From NCBI RefSeq assembly GCF_048537545.1, contig NZ_CP183218.1: a DNA stretch of 64,000 nucleotides; one strand, written 5' to 3'. Shown piece by piece: positions 1 through 9,178 of the stretch (the first letter of the stretch is position 1; every line of letters begins with the position of its first letter). Below the pieces are notes generated by a model. The model saw only the letters and a program-made list of their open reading frames with translations. It was not told where the DNA came from and made no database searches. Made by a program: the position numbers and the translations under genes. The stretch is from Chania fonticola_B (lineage in GTDB: Bacteria; Pseudomonadota; Gammaproteobacteria; Enterobacterales; Enterobacteriaceae).

Positions 1-296
1 TTTTCACTCTGTTTTGCCACGGCATCCAGCGCCTCCTCCAAGGGTAAGGAGGCGGCGACCAAGGTCGCAAGCTGACGAGTCAACAACGCCAGATCGGCAC
101 TGCTAATCCCCCGCCCCCATGAAAGACGCCGCCCGTTTTGGGCCTGCTGGCGTTCATCCTGCCCTTCTTCCAGGCTTACAGGGACCAACCCCTGTTCCCG
201 TAAAAGTTGACGGGCGTGGCGGGCTGAATCCGCTTCCTGCACTCCCCGCCGTTTTTTGCCGCGCTCGTCTAGCGCCTGATAATGAAATAGGGCCAT
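1..296 (-). CDS. gspF: Type II secretion inner-membrane platform protein GspF, N-terminal part (cut by window edge)
   Basis: Only the first 98 codons lie in the window; the gene continues past the left edge. Translation begins MALFHYQALDERGKKRRG and later reads SSADLALLTRQLATLVAASL, both typical of the GspF/PilC N-terminal cytoplasmic region. GspF is the polytopic inner-membrane platform protein that contacts the GspE ATPase. The ATG lies one base after the gspE stop codon, so it is translationally coupled in the gspC-D-E-F order known from pul/out operons. The start is supported by the homologous N-terminus and by this tight spacing. The membrane segments would lie outside the window. Confidence 0.93.
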   Translation of the reverse strand, partial: MALFHYQALDERGKKRRGVQEADSARHARQLLREQGLVPVSLEEGQDERQQAQNGRRLSWGRGISSADLALLTRQLATLVAASLPLEEALDAVAKQSE

Positions 297-297
297 G

Positions 298-1803
298 TCA
301 TCCCTCTTCCTGAGACTGGCTTTCGGTCACGCGGATCACCTCTTCCCAACTGGTCTCACCCGCCAACACTTTTTCCAATCCCCCCTGGCGCAATGTCTTG
401 TACTCATGACGTAATTGACGAGCAATCGCGAATTCACTCTCTCCCTGATGGATCGCCGTACGCACTCGGTCATCAATCAGCAGCAGCTCATGGATACCCG
501 TACGCCCACGGTAACCGGTAAAATTACACTGCGAGCATCCTTTCGCCTGCCATAATGGGGTTCCGGGTAAAATCCCCATTTGATCGGCCAAGGCCGGATC
601 GGCGGCGTAAGTTTGACGACAATCGGGGCAGAGTGTGCGAACCAGTCGCTGCGCCAGCACGGCCAGTAATGAGGTGGAAAGCAAAAAAGGCTCGATGCCC
701 ATATCCTGCAGCCGCGATAAGGCCCCCAGCGCGCTGTTGGTGTGCAGCGTGGAGAGTACCAGGTGCCCTGTCAGTGATGCCTGAACCGCAATCTGAGCGG
801 TTTCGCTGTCGCGGATTTCCCCAACCAGCACTACATCAGGATCCTGACGCAGAATGGCTCGCAGACCGCGAGCAAATGTCATATCTACCTTGGGGTTTAC
901 CTGCGTCTGGCCGATACCCTCGAGTTCATACTCGATCGGGTCTTCGACCGTCATGATATTGCGTTCGCTGGCATTGAGGCGGCTCAATGCTGCATAGAGG
1001 GTGGTGCTCTTACCCGAACCTGTAGGTCCGGTGACGAGAATAATGCCGTGTGGCCGCTGGATCAGTTCATCGATCTGCCGCCGATTATGTGAAGACATGC
1101 CAAGCGCGGCGAGATCCAGACTGACGCTGTTTTTATCCAGTAAACGCAGAACAATTCGTTCACCATAATTAGACGGTAAGGTCGAAACCCGCACATCAAT
1201 GGCTCGGCCACCGATTCGCAATGCCATGCGCCCATCCTGCGGTATCCGCTTCTCGGCAATATCCAGCCGTGCCATGACCTTGATGCGCGATATCAATAAA
1301 GAGGCCAACCGCCGCTGAGGGCGCAGAATTTCACGCAACACGCCATCGACCCGGAAACGGATCTGCAAATGGCGTTCATAGGTTTCGATATGGATATCCG
1401 AGGCTTTATCCTTGATGGCTTCCGTCAGCATCGCATTGATCAGGCGGATAATAGGGGCATCATCATCGGCATCCAGCAAGTCGTCGCTGTCGGGTAGCTC
1501 TTCTGCCAGGGTATAAAAATCCATTTCATTGCCGATATCAGTCATCATGCGTCGCGCCTCTTGCGAATCGCGCTGGTAGCTGATCACCAGTTGTTTCTCA
1601 AACTCTTCACCCGACACCGTGCTGATAGTCAGCCCACACCCGGCCACCCTACGCACCTCAAGCAATGCTGTGGCGGTGGTTTCCGCCAGACGGAGCACTC
1701 GGCACCCAGCATGATCCCGCAAAAGCAAAATGCGTTGCTCGCGCGCATAGGCAAATGGCAACTGCGGGCGTAATTCACTCAGGTCCTCGGGGAGGGTGTT
1801 CAT
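298..1803 (-). CDS. gspE: Type II secretion ATPase GspE (PulE type)
   Basis: 501 aa, the usual length of PulE. It is the cytoplasmic hexameric ATPase that powers pseudopilus assembly. Walker A GPTGSGKST is at residues 259-267. The Asp-box and Walker B region (DPDVVLVGEIRDSETA) is near 321-335 and the His-box (STLHTNSALGAL) near 351-362. A tetracysteine zinc module is present as CPDC at 392-395 and CSQC at 423-426, which marks GspE as opposed to PilT-type ATPases. The start ATG overlaps the gspD stop by four bases (ATGA), indicating coupled translation within the gspC-D-E-F operon. No damage is visible. Confidence 0.96.
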   Translation of the reverse strand: MNTLPEDLSELRPQLPFAYAREQRILLLRDHAGCRVLRLAETTATALLEVRRVAGCGLTISTVSGEEFEKQLVISYQRDSQEARRMMTDIGNEMDFYTLAEELPDSDDLLDADDDAPIIRLINAMLTEAIKDKASDIHIETYERHLQIRFRVDGVLREILRPQRRLASLLISRIKVMARLDIAEKRIPQDGRMALRIGGRAIDVRVSTLPSNYGERIVLRLLDKNSVSLDLAALGMSSHNRRQIDELIQRPHGIILVTGPTGSGKSTTLYAALSRLNASERNIMTVEDPIEYELEGIGQTQVNPKVDMTFARGLRAILRQDPDVVLVGEIRDSETAQIAVQASLTGHLVLSTLHTNSALGALSRLQDMGIEPFLLSTSLLAVLAQRLVRTLCPDCRQTYAADPALADQMGILPGTPLWQAKGCSQCNFTGYRGRTGIHELLLIDDRVRTAIHQGESEFAIARQLRHEYKTLRQGGLEKVLAGETSWEEVIRVTESQSQEEG

Positions 1804-3782
1804 CGTCCCCCCGTTGAATAGAATGCGCTGATCGCGGCATTAACCTGGCGGAAAGTGGCACCGTTTTGATCGGGTGGCAACTTCAATACTTCGTTATTCA
1901 GCGTGGCTTCGCTCCCTTGTTTGCCACGCTGATGGTCTTGTTCCTGATTAAAAGCCTGATACTTTTCTGAGGAGGCCTGGCGATACTGGTCACGATCCCG
2001 GATGATCGACGGGCGGATGAACAGCATCAGGTTGCGCTTGGAAACCTGTTTGCTGTTGGAGCGGAACAGATAGCCCAGCACCGGGATATCCCCCAGCACC
2101 GGAACCTTGTCGCTGCTGTCGCGGACGGTTTTATCCAGCAAGCCACCCACCACCACGGTTTCACCGCTGCCTACCAGCACCGCGTTATTGACCGTGCGGG
2201 TATTAAAGGTCGCCCCCAGATTAGCACTGCTGCTGGACGCCGCATCAGCCACACTGGAAACCTCCTGCTCGATCTCCAGCAGCACGGAGTCCCCTTCGTT
2301 GATCTGCGGTTTGACTTTCAGCTTAATGCCGACGGTTTTACGCTCTACCGTGTTGAAGATATTATCGCCCGACGTCGTTTGCGAGCCGGAGAGGACAGGC
2401 ACTTCCTGGCCGACATTGAATGTCGCCTCCATGTTGTCAAGCGTGACAATGCTCGGTGTCGCCAGAATGTCATTCTTGCTACTGCTGGAAAGCGCGGTCA
2501 GCAGCATTGCCCAATTGCCCTGATAAAAACCAGCAGCAATACCGTTAAAACTGCTGAGAGCGCTGGCCAGGGTACTATTCACCGTCCCGTCCTGATTGTA
2601 TTGATTGGCTCCGGCAATCGCCGTAGTGATAGGCAAACCGGTATTGGTGAACTGCGTCACTCCAGCATTCTTGTTGGCCCACTGGATCCCCAGGTTCAAA
2701 CCATCGGCGTCTTGTACCTCTGCGATAATCGCCTCTACCAGTACCTGTGCACGGCGAATATCCAACTGAGCTATCACCTTCTCCAGATCTCGCATGACAT
2801 CCGGAGCCGCCGTCAGTATCAGTGAATTGGTTTGCTCATGGGCTTTGATGGTGATGTCTTTACGCAGTGCTTCCGCCGGCTTGGCATTCTGTTGCTCACT
2901 TTGAATAGTGGTACTGACGCCAGTCAACACCTCAACCAGATCGGTGGCTTTGGCATACTTCAGGTAAATCACTTTGGTATTGCCTTGCACGGCCTGCTCA
3001 CGATCCAGCTGCTTGATCATGGCGATGATCCGCTGGCGGGAGTTGGGTTCTCCGCTCACCAGGACCGAGTTGGTTCGTTCATCCGCAACAAGATTGGCTA
3101 CCATCAGGCTTGGCATCGCTGATTTGCTGGCATCCTTGGTTAATTCGGTGACCAGTTTGACGACTTCAGCAGCTGACGCGTAAGCCAGCGGTACCGTGAC
3201 CACACTGCGGTCACCGACCTTGTCAACCCGTTCAACAATCGCCATCAAACGTTTGATAACTGCTGCACGCCCGGTCATCAGCAACACGTTGGAAGGCTCA
3301 TAATGCACAACACTGCCAGCCCCGGCGTTATCGTTCAATTGACGGAGTAACGGGGCAAGATCGCGTGCCGCCACGTTATTGACCGGCACGACACGTGTCA
3401 CCACTTCATCACCCTCGCCCGGCTGAGCATCGCTGGCTACCGGCACCGCAGCGGTTTTCGCATCCTTGGAACGCACCACTTTCAACACGCCGTTACGCAT
3501 ATCGACCACGGCAAAGCCATAAACGTCCAGCACGCTGAGGAAGAACTGGTAATACTGCTCCTCATTGAGCATGTCATAACTGCGTACGGTGATAGTGCCG
3601 CGCACGGCAGGATCGATAATCACCGTTTTATTCAGGTTCTTGCTGACCGTATTAATAAACTCCTGAATATCCGTGCCCTTGAAGCTGGCAGAAAACTCGG
3701 CACTCCAGCCCTGCCGAGTACCAAGCAGCATCACCGCCAGTAGCACAATGCGTAAGCTCCTGATTATTTTTGTATTCAACAA
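1800..3782 (-). CDS. gspD: Type II secretion outer-membrane secretin GspD (PulD type)
   Basis: 660 aa secretin forming the outer-membrane channel. The signal peptide is followed by the mature start near AEFSASFKGTDIQEF, then N0-N3 periplasmic domains, the secretin core (VPVLGDIPVLGYLFRS, VSKRNLMLFIRP) and a C-terminal S-domain that in PulD binds the pilotin PulS. The sequence is PulD-like along its whole length. The start is a TTG at 3782, directly after the gspC TAA (a second TTG follows at once), with GGAG about 8 bases upstream inside gspC. No suitable ATG lies nearby, so a non-ATG start is the best reading. The cognate pilotin gene, gspS, is at 9179-9571. Confidence 0.96.
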   Translation of the reverse strand: MLNTKIIRSLRIVLLAVMLLGTRQGWSAEFSASFKGTDIQEFINTVSKNLNKTVIIDPAVRGTITVRSYDMLNEEQYYQFFLSVLDVYGFAVVDMRNGVLKVVRSKDAKTAAVPVASDAQPGEGDEVVTRVVPVNNVAARDLAPLLRQLNDNAGAGSVVHYEPSNVLLMTGRAAVIKRLMAIVERVDKVGDRSVVTVPLAYASAAEVVKLVTELTKDASKSAMPSLMVANLVADERTNSVLVSGEPNSRQRIIAMIKQLDREQAVQGNTKVIYLKYAKATDLVEVLTGVSTTIQSEQQNAKPAEALRKDITIKAHEQTNSLILTAAPDVMRDLEKVIAQLDIRRAQVLVEAIIAEVQDADGLNLGIQWANKNAGVTQFTNTGLPITTAIAGANQYNQDGTVNSTLASALSSFNGIAAGFYQGNWAMLLTALSSSSKNDILATPSIVTLDNMEATFNVGQEVPVLSGSQTTSGDNIFNTVERKTVGIKLKVKPQINEGDSVLLEIEQEVSSVADAASSSSANLGATFNTRTVNNAVLVGSGETVVVGGLLDKTVRDSSDKVPVLGDIPVLGYLFRSNSKQVSKRNLMLFIRPSIIRDRDQYRQASSEKYQAFNQEQDHQRGKQGSEATLNNEVLKLPPDQNGATFRQVNAAISAFYSTGGR

Positions 3783-4637
3783 TTAGTCATCTCCAAGAGC
3801 CAAATAGATATCCTGTAACTGACCGCCACGCTCAACGGTAAGATTCAGTTCACTGAGTTCTGAAAGCTGTTTCAATGCCTGTTGCGCCTGCTGCGCATCA
3901 CGCAGATCCAGGCCATTGAGCGCTATGGCAAGATCGTTTTCCTGCAGCCCGACCTTGCGGAATAATTCGCCTTGTTTGCCCGGATTGAGTCGATAGCCGA
4001 TGAGTTTGTCATCCACCATCACCGGTGAGATATTCAGGTAATTGAGAATGCTTTGCGGCTGCTTTTGCAACTGTGCCTTGAGCTGCGACGCTGAGGTTTT
4101 TTTGTCACTTTTAGCGGCCTCGGGTTGCTCGCTGAACAGCAACAACGATTCATAATTCCCCTGATAGGCGATCACGATACGATCGGCAAAAATTGACGCA
4201 ATTCGGGCGTCATAACCAGGCACCTTCTCCCCCACGCCAAGGCTGAACTGTTTGCTATCTTTGGCGATAATGGCGATGGAACGCTCTGGACTGGGGCTGG
4301 CGACAATGCCGGTCAGGTTTAGCTTGAGAGAAGAAGGCGGTGCGTTACGCAGGGTTTGGTCAGAGACCGAATGCTCAGCGGCGGAAGATGAGGGTAGCGA
4401 AGTACCAAAGAGGGTGAAGCGGTAACGTTCAGACTCACCTCCAACGCCAGTTGTTACTGGTGCGAAATCTGCTTTGGATAAGCGTACGGGGGATATTTCA
4501 GGGGGCAGGAGCCCGTGCCAGGTGAGCAAGGCGAGTTGATTGCAAATCAACAGTGACAGCACGCATAAAGCCCATCGCGGCGTGAACAGCCTGAAAGTAG
4601 CCTCTCTGCATACCGATAACAATACAGAAAATCGCAT
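3783..4637 (-). CDS. gspC: Type II secretion inner-membrane protein GspC
   Basis: 284 aa. It has a short cytoplasmic N-terminus, one membrane helix (about residues 22-45, WALCVLSLLICNQLALLTW), a periplasmic HR domain (LKLNLTGIVASPSPERSIAII) and a C-terminal PDZ-like region (LIGYRLNPGKQGELFRKVGL, DLAIALNGLDLRDAQQAQQ). GspC links the inner-membrane platform to the GspD secretin and helps choose substrates. It is the first gene of the minus-strand gsp operon. Its promoter must lie in the 465-base divergent region shared with pulA, where MalT-like boxes are seen. Length and domain order match PulC/OutC. Confidence 0.93.
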   Translation of the reverse strand: MRFSVLLSVCREATFRLFTPRWALCVLSLLICNQLALLTWHGLLPPEISPVRLSKADFAPVTTGVGGESERYRFTLFGTSLPSSSAAEHSVSDQTLRNAPPSSLKLNLTGIVASPSPERSIAIIAKDSKQFSLGVGEKVPGYDARIASIFADRIVIAYQGNYESLLLFSEQPEAAKSDKKTSASQLKAQLQKQPQSILNYLNISPVMVDDKLIGYRLNPGKQGELFRKVGLQENDLAIALNGLDLRDAQQAQQALKQLSELSELNLTVERGGQLQDIYLALGDD

Positions 4638-5102
4638 CTTGCCTTCCTTTGCCTGCTTCTCTGTTTACGCCAGCCAGAAGTTCACCGATATCAGTCAATC
4701 GGTGGGCATATCGTTGGGGGCATTGTCGTTGGAGAATATGTAAGGTTATGACTGAAACCTTACAACTCAGTACCTCCATCAGCCCTTACGTTTCTGAATA
4801 CATCCTCTCAGAAAGGGTTACTTTATACATACTCCCCTCAATAATAAATCATTATTTTTGCTTATCGAAATAATTTATCTTTCTGTTTTTATAGCTATTT
4901 ATTTCTTAATCTCGCTAGCATAAAAGCGGTTTAACCCGTTTGATCTCCCTACTCTAAACTTCGCGTCCTCCTTCCACCTACGCCCCTCCTCCTCCTAAAG
5001 CAGGAGGATGCTCCTCCTTATCATGCAATATCTAATACCACTGCTTTACACATTGATACGATTTTTTACTTTCTATAATGCAAGCCTGATAGGGAATTTA
5101 GA
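4638..5102. promoter_or_regulatory. Divergent pulA/gspC control region
   Basis: 465 bases without a convincing gene between the divergent gspC and pulA starts. It holds a GGAGGA-rich box cluster at 4966-5017 (annotated separately) and an AT-rich stretch at about 4840-4930. Short open frames here overlap the gspC 5' end and show no recognisable protein. The layout copies the Klebsiella pulA/pulC divergent promoter region, which is known to be MalT-activated. Confidence 0.75.
4966..5017. promoter_or_regulatory. Cluster of MalT-box cores (GGA(G/T)GA)
   Basis: The MalT core GGAGGA occurs on the plus strand at 5003-5008. Its complement TCCTCC occurs at 4966-4971, 4987-4992, 4990-4995 and 5012-5017. 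Opposed copies at 5003-5008 and 5012-5017 form a tight inverted pair. MalT is known to bind arrays of such boxes in maltose-regulon promoters, including pulA/pulC. The boxes lie 86-137 bases upstream of the pulA ATG. Inference: maltodextrin-dependent activation of pulA and the gsp operon together. Confidence 0.7.
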
Positions 5103-8100
5103 ATGCTGAAAAATACCTGTAATGCCCTACTTTTCGGCTCGCTCGTCATATTGAGCGGCTGTGATAATAATAATTCTTCAGACGTTAGCCCCGATACCAA
5201 CAACCAAGAGCCGATTGCACGTCTGCCTGACATAGCCATGCCTGGCGAAGCCGTCATGGCAGGTGAAAACCAGGCGGTCATTCATCTGGTCGATATTGCT
5301 GGTATCACCAGCGGCTCCGCCGCTGATTACAGTACCAAGAACCTGTTTTTGTGGAATAACGACACCTGTGACGCCCTGGATAAGCCCTCTGGGGACTGGA
5401 ATGACACCAGTACAACACCGACAGGCAGCGACAGTTATGGCCCGTATTGGGTGCTACCTCTGAGCAAAACCACTGGGTGTATCAACTTCATTCTGCGTGA
5501 TGGCACCAATAAGCTGATTGATGCGGATATGCGTTTATCGTTCAGTGATTTTCCGGACAGGACCGTTTCTGCGCTTGCAGGCAGCAGTACGCTTTATGAT
5601 ACCCGTGCCGAAGCTTTCCGCGCGGCCTTCGGGGTGGCTCTGGCTGAAGCCCATTGGGTAGATAAACACACCCTGCTGTGGCCTGCCGGGGAAGGGAAAC
5701 CTATCGTACGTCTGTACTACAACCACAATGGCAAAGTGGCCGCCAACAGCGAAGGGAAGTTTACCGATCGCTATCTTTCGCTGACACCGACCAGCATCAA
5801 CCAGGAACTGGGTTCACGCTTCCCTCACCTTGCGGGTTATGCCGCCTTCAAATTGCCGGACAATGCAAAAGTAGACGAACTGCTTAGCGGCGAGACCGTC
5901 GCCCTGGCCGCCAATCAGGACGGCATCCTTATTTCAGCCACCCAGGTACAGACCGCTGGCGTTCTCGATGATCGCTTCTCAGCCGCAGCGGAAGGCCTGG
6001 AATATGGTGCTCTGCTGACCGATTCTGGCGTCACTTTCCGTGTCTGGGCACCCACGGCCCAGCAGGCAGAACTGGTGATCTACAGTGCGGATAAAAAAGT
6101 CATTGGTAGCCATCCGATGACCAGAGATAACGATTCCGGTGCCTGGTCATATCAAGGAAGTCATGACCTTAAAGACGCTTTTTATCGTTACGCCCTGACC
6201 GTTTATCATCCGCAATCGCGCAAAGTGGAGCAGTATGAGGTCACCGACCCTTACTCCCATAGCCTCTCCACGAACTCCGAATACAGCCAGGTCGTGGATC
6301 TCAATGACAGCGCGTTGAAACCAGAAGGCTGGGACGGCCTGACAATGCCACACCCACAGACCAGCCAGGCTGATATTGCCAAGATGGTCATCCATGAGTC
6401 GCATATCCGCGATCTTTCCGCCTGGGATCAGACCGTGCCTGAACAGGTACGGGGTAAATATCTGGCGTTGACTGCCAGTGACAGCAATATGGTGCAGCAT
6501 CTCAGACAGCTTGGGCATGCGGGCGTAACCCACATTGAATTGCTACCGGTGTTTGATCTGGCAACCGTCAATGAGTTCAGCGACAAAGTGGCGGATCTCA
6601 CCCATCCATTCAGTCGGCTTTGTGAACTGAACAGCGCCGTTAAGCAAAGCCGTTTTGCTGGCTACTGTGGGAGTTCAACCACCATCGGTGATGTACTAGA
6701 AGAACTGAAACAGAATGACAGCCAGGACAATCCGCAGGTGCAGGAATTGAATGACTATGTTTCACAGACTGACTCCTACAACTGGGGTTATGACCCGTTC
6801 CATTACACGGTGCCTGAAGGTTCTTACTCTACCAATCCCGAAGGCACTGCCCGCATCAAAGAGTTTCGTACCATGGTGCAGACCATCAAACAGCAACTGG
6901 GTATGAACATCATCATGGACGTGGTTTATAACCACACCAATGCGGCTGGCCCAACGGATCGCACCTCGGTGCTGGATAAAATCGTGCCCTGGTATTATCA
7001 ACGATTGAATGAAACTACGGGCAGTGTAGAGTCGGCCACCTGCTGTTCCGACTCGGCCCCCGAACACCGGATGTTTGCCAAACTGATTGAAGACTCTCTG
7101 GTGGTCTGGAGCCGAGACTACAAGATTGACGGATTCCGCTTTGACCTGATGGGCTATCATCCGAAAGCACAAATCCTGGCGGCCCGGGAGAAAGTAAAAT
7201 CGGTGAACCCCAACGTTTATTTCTTTGGTGAAGGTTGGAATTCAGGTCAGGACGATCGCTTCGAAATCGCTTCGCAGATCACGTTAAAAGGCACCGGCAT
7301 TGGCACCTTCTCCGATCGTCTGCGTGATGCTGTTCGTGGAGGCGGCCCGTTTGACTCTGGTGATGCCTTGCGTCAAAACCAGGGGGTGGGTAACGGTGCC
7401 GGAGTATTGGCTAACGAGTTAACCCAGCAAAACGAGGATACCGTGCGCCATCTGGCCGATCTGACCCGTCTGGGCATGGCCGGCAACCTGGCTGAATTCC
7501 TGTTGATCGATAAAGACGGCTCCGTCAAAAAAGGCAGCGAAATTGACTATAACGGGGCGATTGGGGGTTATGCCAACGATCCGACCGAAGTGGTCAACTA
7601 TGTTTCCAAACACGACAACCAAACCTTATGGGATATGATCAGCTACAAAGCCGCACGTGAAGCCGATCTCACCACTCGCGTACGCATGCAGGCGGTGTCA
7701 CTGGCCACTACGTTGTTGGGCCAAGGGCTGGCATTCGATCAACAAGGCTCTGAACTGTTGCGTTCCAAGTCATTTACCCGTGACTCATATGATGCCGGGG
7801 ACTGGTTCAACCGTGTGGATTACAGCTATCAAGACAACAACTTCAACGTTGGTATGCCACGCATCAGCGATGACGGTGACAACTATTCGCTGATCGCCAG
7901 CGTAAAAGATGCTGTTGCCACACCTGGCCAAACAGAGATCGCGCAGATGAACTCGTTCTATCAGGAACTCACGCAACTGCGCCAATCCTCGCCTCTGATT
8001 GCCTTGGGTAGCGGCCACGAAGTGATGAAACGTGTCGATTTCCGTAACACGGGCGCAGAACAGCAACTGGGCTTACTGGTAATGACCATTGATGACGGAG

Positions 8101-8366
8101 TTCAGGCCGGAAACGATCTTGATCCCCAAGCCGATGCGTTAGTCGTTATCATCAACGCAGCGCCGGAAGCCAGAACGCTTAATGACTTTACCGGTGAAAA
8201 TCTCACCCTGAGCGCAATCCAACAAAACCTGGGAGACCGCTCACTCGCCTCCGGTGTCAATATTACCGCAGAGGGCAGCGTTACAGTTCCCGCCTGGTCG
8301 GTGGCCTTGTTGGTCAAACAACAAGTCACTGCCCAAGGCACAGGTTTGCCTGTAAGCAGTAAATAA
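5103..8366 (+). CDS. pulA: Secreted lipoprotein pullulanase PulA (GH13)
   Basis: 1087 aa. A lipoprotein signal ends at the lipobox LSGC with Cys20 followed by Asp (CDNNNSSD), as in Klebsiella PulA. It cleaves alpha-1,6 bonds of pullulan and branched maltodextrins at the cell surface after type II export. An N-terminal carbohydrate-binding region (AVIHLVDIAGI) and an early beta-sandwich (GVTFRVWAPTAQQAELVIY) precede the GH13 barrel. The barrel shows the pullulanase mark YNWGYDPFHY, MDVVYNHT (region I), DGFRFDLMGY (II, nucleophile Asp), FFGEGW (III, acid Glu) and SKHDNQTLWD (IV). The C-terminus QGTGLPVSSK also matches the Klebsiella enzyme. It is divergent from gspC and followed by gspB. Confidence 0.97.
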   Translation: MLKNTCNALLFGSLVILSGCDNNNSSDVSPDTNNQEPIARLPDIAMPGEAVMAGENQAVIHLVDIAGITSGSAADYSTKNLFLWNNDTCDALDKPSGDWNDTSTTPTGSDSYGPYWVLPLSKTTGCINFILRDGTNKLIDADMRLSFSDFPDRTVSALAGSSTLYDTRAEAFRAAFGVALAEAHWVDKHTLLWPAGEGKPIVRLYYNHNGKVAANSEGKFTDRYLSLTPTSINQELGSRFPHLAGYAAFKLPDNAKVDELLSGETVALAANQDGILISATQVQTAGVLDDRFSAAAEGLEYGALLTDSGVTFRVWAPTAQQAELVIYSADKKVIGSHPMTRDNDSGAWSYQGSHDLKDAFYRYALTVYHPQSRKVEQYEVTDPYSHSLSTNSEYSQVVDLNDSALKPEGWDGLTMPHPQTSQADIAKMVIHESHIRDLSAWDQTVPEQVRGKYLALTASDSNMVQHLRQLGHAGVTHIELLPVFDLATVNEFSDKVADLTHPFSRLCELNSAVKQSRFAGYCGSSTTIGDVLEELKQNDSQDNPQVQELNDYVSQTDSYNWGYDPFHYTVPEGSYSTNPEGTARIKEFRTMVQTIKQQLGMNIIMDVVYNHTNAAGPTDRTSVLDKIVPWYYQRLNETTGSVESATCCSDSAPEHRMFAKLIEDSLVVWSRDYKIDGFRFDLMGYHPKAQILAAREKVKSVNPNVYFFGEGWNSGQDDRFEIASQITLKGTGIGTFSDRLRDAVRGGGPFDSGDALRQNQGVGNGAGVLANELTQQNEDTVRHLADLTRLGMAGNLAEFLLIDKDGSVKKGSEIDYNGAIGGYANDPTEVVNYVSKHDNQTLWDMISYKAAREADLTTRVRMQAVSLATTLLGQGLAFDQQGSELLRSKSFTRDSYDAGDWFNRVDYSYQDNNFNVGMPRISDDGDNYSLIASVKDAVATPGQTEIAQMNSFYQELTQLRQSSPLIALGSGHEVMKRVDFRNTGAEQQLGLLVMTIDDGVQAGNDLDPQADALVVIINAAPEARTLNDFTGENLTLSAIQQNLGDRSLASGVNITAEGSVTVPAWSVALLVKQQVTAQGTGLPVSSK

Positions 8367-8372
8367 AACGGT

Positions 8373-8406
8373 TCGTTTCGGGTCACCATCAGGTGGCCCG
8401 AAACGA
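8373..8406 (+). terminator. Strong hairpin downstream of pulA (no clear U-tract)
   Basis: TCGTTTCGGG-TCACC, loop ATCA, then the matching arm GGTGG-CCCGAAACGA give a stem of about 15 pairs with one T-G pair. It starts six bases after the pulA stop. No run of T follows, so it may protect the pulA mRNA 3' end or partly end transcription before gspB. Confidence 0.55.
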
Positions 8407-8574
8407 GATGTTAAACCCACTGAGTCACATCAATCCCGAATATCAGTACAATGCTATTGACCCGAGTTTTCGGGCAGGATATACCCTTCATACCTTGGCG
8501 TTACCCAGCGTTGGCGACACGCCAATAAACAACCTCTGGCTGTAGAAATCAGCGTTTATTAAAGGTTCAGGGAT

Positions 8575-9129
8575 GTGGACAATAAATCGAAAGTAGAGCT
8601 AGAAGCCAGCGTTCACCCCGCCAAGGGGCTGTTTATTCCCCGCTATCTGCTGCCAGTGTATGCATTGCTGTTAATAGCGATAGGCTGGTTTTCCGGACAG
8701 CACTGGCGTAACAACGAAGCTTTCGCCGCCCCCGCGTTGACTCAAGTTGCCCCCTCTGTCGTGGTAAAAATGGAGATGCCCAGGCATACGGTCACCAACG
8801 CTGATAGAGAAACTGCGCATGATGAAAATAAACCAGCGCAACAAGTGGGATCAGATAATAAAGTCCCCCCCTCCTTAGCCAGTGATGAATTAGCCCCTTT
8901 AAGATACAGCGCGCACGTTTACGCATCGGAAGATGACAAACGCAGCATCACGCTGAACGGTCAGCGTTATCAGGAAGGAGACAGCCCTGCCCCCAACCTT
9001 ACGATTGAGCAAATACAACAGGACGTGACCATCTTTAACTTCAATGGCGAGGTATTCACACTTGACGCATTAGAGGATTGGCCGGGCGGCAAGGTGGATA
9101 GCGACAGCACCGCTGAAGAGTCAGAATAA
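8575..9129 (+). CDS. gspB: GspB/PulB-type protein of the type II secretion locus
   Basis: 184 aa. A cytoplasmic N-terminus of about 20 residues is followed by one membrane helix (YLLPVYALLLIAIGWFSG, about 25-42), a variable acidic linker and a conserved C-terminal periplasmic domain (LRYSAHVYASEDDKRSITLN, GQRYQEGDSPAPNLTIEQI, VFTLDALEDW). This pattern is the GspB family (PulB/OutB), proposed to help fix or assemble the secretin with GspD. The start is GTG at 8575; the ATG two bases earlier meets a stop at once. It lies 208 bases after pulA in the same direction and converges on gspS, as in the Klebsiella order pulS-pulB-pulA-pulC. Confidence 0.88.
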   Translation: MDNKSKVELEASVHPAKGLFIPRYLLPVYALLLIAIGWFSGQHWRNNEAFAAPALTQVAPSVVVKMEMPRHTVTNADRETAHDENKPAQQVGSDNKVPPSLASDELAPLRYSAHVYASEDDKRSITLNGQRYQEGDSPAPNLTIEQIQQDVTIFNFNGEVFTLDALEDWPGGKVDSDSTAEESE

Positions 9130-9160
9130 AGCTTACCACTAGCCCGTACACTGGGCACAG

Positions 9161-9177
9161 GACACCAAGTTGGTGTC
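9161..9177. terminator. Perfect dyad between convergent gspB and gspS
   Basis: GACACCAA-G-TTGGTGTC is an eight-base perfect inverted repeat with a one-base centre, placed between the two convergent stop codons. A bidirectional terminator is likely, though no long T-run follows on either strand. Confidence 0.4.
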
Positions 9178-9178
9178 A

